This document shows, piece by piece, positions 41,060 to 51,700 of a stretch of DNA of 64,000 bases. A program made the position numbers and the translations under genes. Each line of letters opens with the position of its first letter. The first letter of the stretch is position 1. This stretch comes from Merluccius polli (Eukaryota; Chordata; Actinopteri; Gadiformes; Merlucciidae). Below the pieces are notes generated by a model. The model had not been told where the DNA came from and did no database searches. It saw nothing but the letters and a program-made list of their open reading frames with translations. Location of the stretch: contig JAOPHQ010005720.1 of assembly GCA_030340625.1 (NCBI GenBank), positions 1-64,000 on the forward strand, in the 5' to 3' direction.

Positions 41060-42140
41060 ACAAACATCGTAACCGTCTCTCCTGGCTTCACTTACACATC
41101 CCTTACCAATATAATTTGGCAAACTCACTTCCTTTTACTGATAACAAAAAGAACAAAACAAAACACATTTTTGGTCAATAATTGAGTCAATACTGACAAC
41201 CTACAGTGCCCTCACAGACCACCGAGCCCCACTGCTCTAGTGTGTTCCCAGCTTAAAGGGTCAACATTTAGGTATAAGGGTATGGATTGTTAAAGGAAAA
41301 CCAACCCTAAAACAACTTATTTTAGTAAAGTGAAAGTGAAAGTAAAGTGAAAGTGGGTTACATAGTAGTGTTACGGATTGATCTAGGTCCAAATCTCCAC
41401 GTAAATATCCATTTAATTTGCCCTCTATGGGTTGAACGCATGCTGTTGCAATGTTACCTATTATTGGCCATTGGGTTATTAGGTAACATCAATCAAACAT
41501 TCTGGTACACTCCCCCGCCCCAAATCTGATTGTAGTGAGTGGCAGTGGCTTGTGCAAGAGAGCGAAAGCCTGAATGGCAACCTAACGCTAACCCCTAACC
41601 CGAAATTTACAAAACAGTGTCTACCAGAAGTCGACGAGAAGACATTTTTAAAAATGTGATAGTGGGCAGGACTAGCTCAAACAGAAGGGTATGGTTTTCC
41701 CTAAAGGATAATATAGGTCCAAGTGATCAAACTACCGTAACTGTCTCTCCTGGCTTCACTCCGTTACTAAAATCATTTGTCAAAATCACTTCATGCTAAG
41801 TGATTCGGCGATTCTGCCTAAGAGCAGGTCACGTAAATGCGCCTGCCACAAATGTTTACGAATGTAAATAATAGCAATATGGCACTTTGGTCTTTATGAT
41901 GAGACATTACTTGTATGATGATTTAAGGTTATTTTGTCCACAAACTCCGTCATGACCGACCTACATTAATTCCAAAAGACGAAAAGTACTATATTGCCAC
42001 CCGTGCTAAATGCTCTGCGGTAGAATCGGTACAACAAAGTCATTTTGCCAAATTATATTGGCAACAAATATTTTAGTGAAACCAGGAGACAGCTACAATG
42101 GTTTGATCACCCAGACCGGTATTATCCTTCAAAGTAAGTG
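41060..42140. repeat. Inverted repeat pair, probable decayed transposon
   Basis: 41695-41795 ('aaggataatataggtcca' ... 'gtctctcctggcttcact') matches the reverse complement of 42030-42140 ('gaaaccaggagacagct' ... 'cggtattatccttcaaag'). A third copy in direct orientation is at 41060-41150, sharing 'accaatataatttggcaaac' with the inverted copy. Confidence 0.65.
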
Positions 42141-42534
42141 TTAGGCTAATCAGTATAGTTGTACCCGGCATAAGAGTTTGATAATCCATGTCCAGTTAAC
42201 CTGTTCTAAACATGTTAGAACTCATTCTTAACATGTTACTGAGTTGTGCTTTGGAGACAGAACTTCGGAAGAAGGTCGAACTTAGCTTTAGCATCAGCGT
42301 AACGTCGTAATGTTGCCTATAGCTTTAGTGATTAAGCGCTAAAATACAGAGTGAGCATTCCATGGCACACATCGCTAACGTTTTATTACAAAAGACACAT
42401 CATGTGATTTGTGGACCCTAACCCTAACCCAGAGAGGTGTGCCATATGTTTGCCAAAATATTTATTTGGATTTATCATTCCAAAGGTCCCTGCTGCCTTG
42501 CACACCTGGAGTAGTCAAAACTATGATAGTTTTA

Positions 42535-42915
42535 AATATGTGGTAAGGTTTTAAACATGTGGTATGGTTTTAAGCATGTGGTATGGTTTTAAGCATGTGG
42601 TATGGTTTTAAACATCTGGTATGGTTTCAAACATTTGAAAAACAGTTTGAAAAATGTTGCAGGATTTGAAACATGTTGCAGGGTTTGAAACATGTCATAG
42701 GGTTTGAAACATGTAGCAAGGTTTGAAACATGTCATAGGGTGTGAAACATGTGGCAGGGTTTGAAAGATCTGGAATGGTTTGAAACATGTGGCAGGGTTT
42801 GAAACATGTCATAGGGTGTGAAACATGTGGCAGGGTTTGAAAGATCTAGAATGGTTTGAAACATGTGGCAGGGTTTGAAAGATCTGGAATGGTTTGAAAC
42901 ATGTGGCAGGGTTAA
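42535..42915. repeat. 'gtttgaaacatgtggcaggg' minisatellite
   Basis: About 18 copies of an 18-22 bp unit, grading from 'ttttaaacatgtggtatg' to 'tttgaaacatgtggcagg'. Four more units recur at 43380-43480 after a roughly 470-bp unrelated insertion. Confidence 0.93.
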
Positions 42916-43375
42916 ACTAGCCTCGTGAGACCTCACCATCCTGATTTTGCGAGTTCACATTATTTTTCTCTCTGGAGATCTATCTGGCGAGGCTTCAAGT
43001 TATGCACTTGTGGCCGAACGAATCAGAGGAACTACTGGCAGCTATGTAGTTTTTGGGTGTGGTTTAGGTGTGGTTTAGGTGTGACAACAGCGAGAAGCAA
43101 CTGTTTGTTCGAAAACAACAATGGCAGCTCCTAAAGTGGTTAGCATAGATGCTGCTATAGCATCAGTTATAACTGCAGAGTATTTCTTCATTGAAAGAAG
43201 AGCAAAGAACAGCGCTGAAAGCTTTTCTTGAAGGAAAATACATTTTCGCTCTCCTACTACGTCATATGGTTCATTGATCTGATTGGTTGAAGTTAGCCTG
43301 TGATAGTCAGTGATACACAGATGGTTCATCCAATCACCTGCCAAGTATTCTTTGAAAGTGCCTGCCCTTTTCCAA
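42915..43375. mobile_element. Probable DNA-element insertion splitting the minisatellite
   Basis: 'gcctcgtgagacctcaccat', 'gcgagttcacatt' and 'ctggagatctatctggcgag' resemble the fish repeat seen as an inverted pair at 54345-54400 and 54480-54530. The flanking minisatellite units continue on the far side. Confidence 0.5.
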
Positions 43376-43984
43376 ACATGGGGCAACATGTGGCAGGGTT
43401 GAACTAGAGTTTGAAACATGTGGCAGGGTTGAACTAGAGTTTGAAACATGTGGAAGGGTTAAACAAGAGTTTGAAACATCTGGTCCAGAAGAGTTTGCCA
43501 GAGGCTGGTTAGGAGTCTAAGCGTTGAATCTATACAGAATATACACATGGCTTGGCTGGTGGCACGGGGCATCCGGATTGAAAGGTTTACTCTCACATAA
43601 AGACAGTACAATCAACATGGTTACACCCAAGTACAGATTATTAGTAATACATGGCGGAGAGGACCACTTCAGTAATACTAGAATAATATTAGTATAATAA
43701 TTATTATACTAATAATTAATTAAGAATAATAATTAGAATAATCAGAATGATAGAATAATGATTTCCTTGCCTCTCTGGGGTACATTCAAACCTATGACAT
43801 CACTATGACATCACACTACATCTTATGTGCGTTTAGAGATTCCCTCAGCACAGAGGCTGCATTTGACTTGAGTTCGCTGCGTCATGGAGTGATGTCACTT
43901 CCCTCGGAGTGACCTCTACATGAGGCCCGACCGTCCACCCGCCGGTCTGTTCGTCTGTTCGTCTGTTCGTCCGTCCGTTGTTCT

Positions 43985-44235
43985 GTCTTCAGTTATTGTT
44001 AGTCTGTCTGTCTTCCTGCTTCTTGTCATGTTATAAACCAGTCATTTCTTCCTGCTTCTCCTCATGTTATAAACCAGTCATCTCTTCCAGCTTCTCGTCA
44101 TGTTATAAATCAGTTGTCTCGTCCTGCTTCTCGTCATTTTATAAACCAGTCATCTCTTCCTGCTTCTCCTCATGTTATAAACCAGTCGTCTCTTCTTGCT
44201 TCTCCTCATGTTATAAACCAGTCTTCAGTAGAAAT
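43985..44235. repeat. 36-bp minisatellite
   Basis: Six to seven copies of 'tgttataaaccagtcatctc' plus 'ttcctgcttctcctca'; likely in the znf608 3' UTR or just beyond. Confidence 0.92.
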
Positions 44236-44304
44236 AACAAAGATTAGAAGTACATGTTTCTGTTTCTGCTCTGAAAGAGGGAATGTTTGTTCAACACCAG
44301 GGAA

Positions 44305-44430
44305 CTGATGGTCACGTGATCCTAGTTCTGATGATGTCAGCTAGGGTCACATGATCCTAGTTGTGATGATGCCAGCTAGGGTCATATGATCCTAGTTCTG
44401 ATGAAGTCAGCTAGGGTCACATGATCCTAT
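44305..44430. repeat. About 38-bp tandem repeat next to the proposed znf608 stop
   Basis: Three to four copies of 'gggtcacatgatcctagttc' plus 'tgatgatgtcagcta'; the first contains the E-box GTCACGTGAT. Confidence 0.9.
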
Positions 44431-44446
44431 TTCTTTCCCTGGGACT
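44427..44446 (-). CDS. znf608: znf608 proposed last exon (short)
   Basis: Strong acceptor TGTTGTGTTTTATCTCTGCAG followed by AG-TCC-CAG-GGA-AAG-AAA-TAG, giving ESQGKK and stop in the phase left by exon 7. It would replace the longer human tail that ends GQRRE. No better candidate is seen between 44450 and 45120, but it rests on splice-site quality and phase only. Confidence 0.4.
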
Positions 44447-45711
44447 CTGCAGAGATAAAACACAACACAAGGTAGCATGAAGATATCTATTGTACGAACA
44501 GTATTACAGTACTAGGATGTTCAGAGTACTCTGTGTTCTACTAATACTACAGTAGTACAGTACTAGGGTTAGGGTTAGTTTAAATGTTAAAGGGTAGACC
44601 TTAGCCTACCAGTAGGGGACTGTCCAGTGACCTGATTGGTGACCAGGGATCTGGAACTCAAACCTTTGACATACGAACGGGAGAAAAACACAATAAATAC
44701 AATAAATTTGCACTGCGCACTGCGCCACTGCGCACTGCGCCACTGGCTCCACTGTGCCACTGCCCATGCTCACGTGCAGTTAGAAATGAGGGAAGACGGT
44801 GGCTGCGTTTTAGGCAGTGTGATCATTATATAATTTATAATATATATAATATACAAATAAAATAATATTGCCTTTGTGGCTGCCCTACGCAAATTGCTTC
44901 CCTACAAGCAAGGTATGACGCAAGTCCCAAACAAAGTTGTGAAATTATTTGGGATTCGTTCATAACAGAGTTATGTGCACAGGTCGCACACAGCAGGCTA
45001 GCACAGGTTAGCAAACTGTGTGATATTCAATGTATAACAACTGGAAACCTAATTATATTCTGGGACATACATATATACTGTAAATAATGGTTAAATATAT
45101 TTGATATTAACTTTGCATCACCTTGGTAGACGTCGTACTGCCCAGACAGGAGGTTGTAGCTCACTCCCAGGTGGGTGTGGTGGTGGGTGTGGAGATGTCG
45201 GCCAAATGACACATGGTTCCTCTCTCGCTCCGACTCCCTCTCTCTCTCTGGGGAGCCCCTCTCCCCTGGCTGGACACAGAGCAGAATTCACTCTCCTCAT
45301 CCACACGCAGGCCAAGTTGGCTAAGCTATGTGGAGCTAGGCAAAGTTAGGTGTGGCTGGGTGTAGGTGTAGCTAGGCTAAGCTAGGTGTAAGTGTAGTTA
45401 GGTTAAGCTCGGTGTAGCTAGGTGCACTCACGGCAGGGGACTTGCCCTGGCTGAGCAGGGTGGGCTGGTGGAGCAGCTCCACAGGGGAGGGCTCTGTGTG
45501 ATTGGTTCCCTCAGGGTCCTCCCGCCCGGCAGTCTTACCATACAGAGGGTAGTGGAAACCTAGAAACACACACACATTTAGACATACACATATAGACACA
45601 CACACAGACATGCACATGTAGAGATACACACACACACACACACGAAGATAGTCAGAATGAATACAGTGTAGTAGCACAGCTATGGTGTATAGCAGATTAG
45701 TTGCTAGTGTG

Positions 45712-45744
<33 letters not shown>

Positions 45745-48700
45745 TTGTGTGGGGTACCTGGGTAGTTGGTAGTGTGTGTGTGTGGGTACCCGGGTAGTTG
45801 GTAGTGTGTGTGTGTGTGTGTGTACCAGGGTAGTTGTGGGCCATGGTAGGGGACATGCCTTGTGAGGACCGAGTCAGCGCCAGGTAGGGGGGGTAGGGAG
45901 TCTGCTGGTAGGGCAGGTAGGCCTGTTGGGGGGGGGACACCGCTGCCCGGGCACTCTGCGACTCCTCACACAGCCCTCCCATTGGCTCCTCGCCCTGCTC
46001 CTCCTCCCCCCTCTCAGCATCCTCTGGTTCACTGATGGGTGTGGCATGATGGGCCCCTCCCCTTTCTCCTCCTCTAACCCCGCCTCCCCCGAAGGTGGCA
46101 ATTTTAGCTCCAACTGGCTCCAGGGTAGCTCGCCATTCCTTGGTCTTGTCCACTTCCCCCTCCTCTGCCTGGTTGCTGTGGAGACCCAGGGGATACTGGG
46201 GGTGTTTGCATCGTGGCCGTCTGTACGCCCAGCTGAGGCCGTCTGGGGGCTAGATGATGGCACAGGTGTTGGTTCTAGATGATGATGGCACAGTTGTTGG
46301 TTCTAGATGATGATGGACTGGTGTTGGTTCTAGATGATGGACAGGTGTTGGTTCTAGATGATGATGGAACAGGTGTTGGTTTGAGATGATGATGGAACAG
46401 GTGTTGGTTTTAGATGATGATGGACTGGTGTTGGTTCTAGATGATGGACAGGTGTTGGTTCTAGATGATGATGGACAGGTGTCGGTTCTAGATGATGATG
46501 GACAGGTGTTGGTTCTAGATGATGATGGTCAGGTGTTGGTTCTAGATGATGATGGGACAGATCTAGATCTTAGAGGAAACACCGGTTCCTCACTGGAACG
46601 CGACAGATCAACCGCTCGAAGGGTGATGCTGATGGAGGATGACAGCAATGATTCAACAGGTGGCCATTTTAAAGCGGATGAAATAAAAAAAACAGCATCC
46701 TGTCTGAGTGACATGGAACAGGAAACAGCTTGACAAGCCAATAGACAGAAGCCAGCGATGGAAACAGCTTTATGTCCTCTAGACATAACGCTAGTTAACA
46801 GTATGCAGATCCGCCAGATAACCCCAATTAACCTGAGATCCTTTTACCCCAACATGAAGTGACTAGTTACACGTCTGCACAATAATCCTTTGAAAAAGCA
46901 TTTATCAAAACCAACATAAGCAGTTTAAACAACATACGTTCCTCTCCATTCTCATTCTCACACGTGAAACCAAACACGTCCTTCCTCGTGGCAGCAGAAT
47001 GCCAAAGTACATCCACAGGGTTAGGCTTAGCGGCTAGTGGTTAATGGCCTGTCTAACCCTAACCCACAGCACCACAAAGATCAAACATTGGGCACAAGCA
47101 CCAAATGGTTTTCATTAAACAAAACTCTCGCTAACTCAGGCACAACAGTACAACACAGCAACATTAGAGACTGAAGGAGAAACTTACACTTGAGTAGGAA
47201 ACATTTGAGTCCAGATCTGTCTGAGTGTTTGGGTTGTGAAGAGAAGAGGATGAGGAAGACGATGACTTTACGTTGCTGGGCTGTTGGTCCAATATGCTGC
47301 TAAGCTGCCCTCGCTCACCTCTCTCCCCCCGATCCCCTCGTTCTCCCATCTCCAGGTAGGACAATGTTGGTTTAGAGCAGCAGCCCTTCGTACCGTCCAC
47401 CCCTTTACCCAGCATGGCTCCTCCTACTGAACCTGCGATTGCATGTTTACCATCCTCACCGTCCCTGCCGGACCCCGTTGGCCCACGGTCTGACCGCTGC
47501 TTCACGCCACCAAGCGCTTGGTCGCAGCACTTGTTGCCCAGCAACAGTTTCTGGTCCGTGTAGAGTCCTCTGGAGTACTGACCGTAGTACAGTGACTGGG
47601 CCAGTGCTGTCTGGGTCTGACTCATGGCCAGCTGGAGCTGGGACTGAGCACAACCCTCCATCTTCTTAGAGTCCGCTAGCTCGTCCTCCTTCAGGTCCTC
47701 CTTCCGGTCCTTGCCTTTGATGTCGACACCCTTGTGGAAGGCGGGGCTACAGTGGTTCTGCCGGTCGCTCTGCATGTACCCCTGGAGGTAGTAAGAGTCA
47801 TAGCCCTGGTAGTATGGTGACTGAGGGTCTTTTGACAATGGGGCGGATGCTGTTGGAGGGGTCTTGCTGGGGTTCCCCTGGTGACTGTTGCAAGGGTTTC
47901 CATGGTGACTGTTGGGCGTCCCCTCAGAGGAGGAGGAGGAGGAAGAGGAGGAAGAGGAGGAGGGATGGCCAGACTTGGATCTTGGACCATCGGACCGACA
48001 TTCCACAGCCCCCCCATCGTCCCCAGCGTCTGAGATATCAGAGTAGGCAGGGCTGTTGTTCTTGCTGCCACCATCTGGTGTGGCCATTCCGCTACCGGCA
48101 TCAAGACGCAATGACGTGCCGATGGACGGACTGGGGGCGTTGTCCGTGAAGGTGTAGACCTTATCGGCCTCCGCTCGGATACTGGCCATCCTGCTCTCCT
48201 GGCTCCCTGTCAGACCATTCAACACTTCCTGTTTACTGAGGTGCTCCTTTAGAAGGCTTCCAGGAGCTTCTCTGGCTGCCAGTTTGGGTCCCCCTCCACC
48301 ACCACTGTCCTCCATCTTGACCCCAGAGTCCCCATTGGACATCCTGGCGAGGGTGTCTTTGTTGTGTTTGTCCTTAAGTCTCCGTTTCTCTTTCTTCCGG
48401 GTTTCTTTGCTACAGGTGACCAGTGTGGTTTTCACCAAACTCGGCTCCACGACGATACTGAGCTTTGGCTTGATGGGCTTCAAAGGGGTCAGGGGGGGGT
48501 TCTTGGCACTGAGACCCCCAGAGACCAGGGGAGTGGGCTGCTGTGGTGGCAGTGGTTGGTGGGGGTTCTGGTTAGTGGTAGGGTTGGGTTCTGCCGGGCT
48601 GGTGCTGCTGGTGGTGCTGGTGTTGTAGACAGAGGTGGGGATGGCGATGAGCTTAGGGGGAGCTGGTGCCGGCGCGATGGGGCGGTTGGCCCGCGACTTG

Positions 48701-51700
48701 GAGAGCTTCTCGACTTTCCCATTGGCCTTTTTCCCTTTGTCACAAATTCCTCCCTTCTTGTCAATCAAACCCTCCGCTTCCAGTTTGGGCATCTCCACGG
48801 TGGAGCTCCTGTCTGGGACCATGCAGTTCTCCAGAACCACTGTCATATTGGAGATGATGGGCAGGTTGCTGAGGTCATCCATGAGTCCATCTCGTAGCAA
48901 CGAGGTTCTCCTGGTTTTGGCCGTGTCGGTGCTCAGGAGCAGCCTCCGGTTCTTCGGAGAGCCCACCGTGGTTACCTTGTACAGCGGTGTGGCCTTCTTC
49001 GAAGAGCTGGGGCCACTAGCGTGAGTGCTGCTAGCATTAGCGCTGCTAGTGTTAGCACAGTTGCTATTAGTGCTGCTAGCCTCAGAGAGGTTGTAGGTCA
49101 TGCTGCCCAGGGCGTCCTCGCAGTCCGACAGACGCTCCTCACTCTCAGGGTCCTTCAGGGTCTCCAGCTCGGGTTTCCGCTGACCTTCGACCTCCAGGTG
49201 AGCATGGGTCTGGTGGTAGCGCAGCCCGTTTATGTGCTTGTAGCGCTTGGTGCAGTTGGGGTGGGGGCAGTCGATCAGGATGGGAGGGGGAGGCGAGGAG
49301 GAGGTGCAGCCTCCACCAGGGTCCATGAAGGAGGTGTCGGCCTTCCCTTGCGGTGTGGACGGCGCGCTGCGGGACTTGGCTCGGATTCGCTTGCCGTTCC
49401 CCAGTTTGGCGTCGTCCGAGGTGAGCAGGCTGAGGTCCAAGTCAGCTGGAGGCTTCGCTTTCCTCTTCCCAGAGGCAGAGAGGGAGGTGTTGCTGGTCGC
49501 AGGTTTCACCTCCTCCACAGTGAAGAAGGAAGGAGGTGCCCGACAGGTGCTGTTCATGAGGTTCAGACTGCCCCTTCGCCCTTTGTTGTGGATCGGTCCT
49601 GAGGCTCCGGCCACGCCTCCTCCCCGGCTTCTATGCTGTGATAGGCCCCTGACCTTAGAGGTAGGGAGGGGCTCGACACAGGGGCGCTCGGCGATAGCCA
49701 ATCGCATTCGTTTGCCTCGGCCACGCCCACTTGGCATCTCTGGGTCGCTGGAGGGAGACTCACAAAACCTGGAGAGGAGAAGAAACAGGCGATAGTTATA
49801 ATCACGAATGCCGCATTTCTTATTATACTTCAGCTAATTAATGACTGAGAGGTCATCTTGGGAGTCAGCTGCGCCAACAGCTTGTTGGCAATTGGTTGGT
49901 GTAGAGCTGGGTGTGTACGGTAGTGAGCCTAATGGGCGGGAGTCACTAGTTGTGTGAACGGATGTCTAGACTGACGTGTGTCTTGAATGACGACGTGATT
50001 AATGAGCTGACTGCGTGGCCTGAACTAATGCGAGGCTCAATAAATGTTCACCAGAACAGAATTTATATAAACTATACAAATTGACAAAGATTACAGAAGA
50101 ATGTCTTCCACACTCATGCCCTAAAAGCCTCACATGTATTGTATGCAACCAAAAGGATTTGTAGGGTTAGGGTTAGGATTAGTAGGGGTACATTAATACC
50201 CACATGAGAACAATATGGTTAGGGTTAGGATTAATAGGGTTACATTAATACCCACATGACAACAATAGGGTTAGGGTTAGGATTAAGAGGGTTACATTAA
50301 TACCTTCTTTAGATAACATGCCAAAAAGTTAGCTGAAAAAATCTTTAATTCAAAGATTTACAATTCAAAGATCTCTCCCCCTCCAGAAAGAATGTGTTAC
50401 CTTGGAGGTGCCCAGTCATGCTTGGTACAGTCTAAGAGTGTTCCCACATAGGTCCTCTTCCGCCAGGTCACATTCACCACGAGCACACCTGCAACAGGTA
50501 GAAGGATAACCAGTAGTCTTATCTTACTGTGACACTATATACTAGTCTCACATAAGACAAGCTTTTAAGATACTGGTCTTATGAACTATAAACTATAACT
50601 ATAACAGCCTCATCACCAATACTGTTGTCTTCTGTTGTCTTCTTTACCTTAAACCCCAACAGTTATTCTCCTTTTTCATTGTTTGAAGCATAAAACATTT
50701 ATTTTACTCCAGACTTGCTCCCCCTTCTCACCTTCCTCGGTCTCGTGCCAGACAATGCCCTCCAAGTTGACGCTGGTTCCTGGCTGGCAGGGCCCCAAGC
50801 AGGCTGAGTCCGGCTCTGGACCCCCAGGGCCTCCTGCTCCGTCTGGGGTGTTGGTACCGATGGAGCGGGTCCTCACCACCACCTGCTTGGGGGTGGGGGG
50901 CAGGGAGTGTCCGGGGGGGCCCGGGGCTACAGGGGCTGGAGGGGAAGGGACGGTGAACATGGGGTCCAACTGGGAAAGAGAGAGAGAACAATAAACTTTA
51001 GATGTAAGACCATAAGAGACCATAAGATGTGCGTGTTACAAACAGCATTATCAGGGACGGACTGGGATTGAAAAGTGGGTCCGTGGAGCAGTCATACTGG
51101 ACACAAAGGTTTGCGTGGCAATTTTTTATAGTGTCCCGCCAGAAGCCCTGATGCATATGACCAAACAATGTTATATTTGATACAGTATAGTTTGATAAGC
51201 CTGAAATGTGCCAATGTGTCTGTAGAGTGTGTGTGTGGATGATAGCTCGTTTTACCTGCCGTGAGTCAGTCTGATTAGACTGAGGCTGCACACAGTGGTG
51301 CATGAGCAATCAAGGCACCCAGGATAACCCAGCTATCACCACATACACGCAAGGAGAGAGCCTCTGTCATGACAGCTTGATCCATCTTCTCTGGCTTGTA
51401 CCATCTTGCCAATTCTCCAAGAAACTGGTGCTAAAACCTCGCAGCTGAACATTTAGCAGTTGTGATTTCTGAATCCTTACTGAAGAAATCAGTCTCTGGA
51501 TATATGTGGTTACAAAGTGTATCGCACAGACCGAGAGAGGTGGTGGAGTGGCCATTTATGTGAAGTCAAAGTTTTTCTGTTAAGTTGATTCTCTCCTGAA
51601 TCTATCCCATAGCAGTTGAAATTCCTAAACTAAATATGGAAGTATCTAGAGATCTTATCGTAAGTGTGGTCGACCGCTATAGGCCGCACTCTGCATTGGT

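Larger units (their letters stand above)
39860..44426. other. cep120-znf608 intergenic region
   Basis: Contains GA-rich simple sequence (40500-40850), an inverted element pair (41060-42140), a 'gtttgaaacatgtggcaggg' array and short arrays near 44 kb. No kinase exon or other coding segment is recognisable, so CSNK1G3, expected here by human synteny, is absent. The last few hundred bases are presumably znf608 3' UTR. Confidence 0.6.

Noticed and set aside
39700..44400. Search for CSNK1G3 exons expected by synteny
   Set aside because: No kinase motifs in any frame; space is mostly repeats.
47439..49795. Several + strand open frames opposite znf608 exon 4
   Set aside because: Shadows of the long minus-strand coding exon, which matches ZNF608 throughout.
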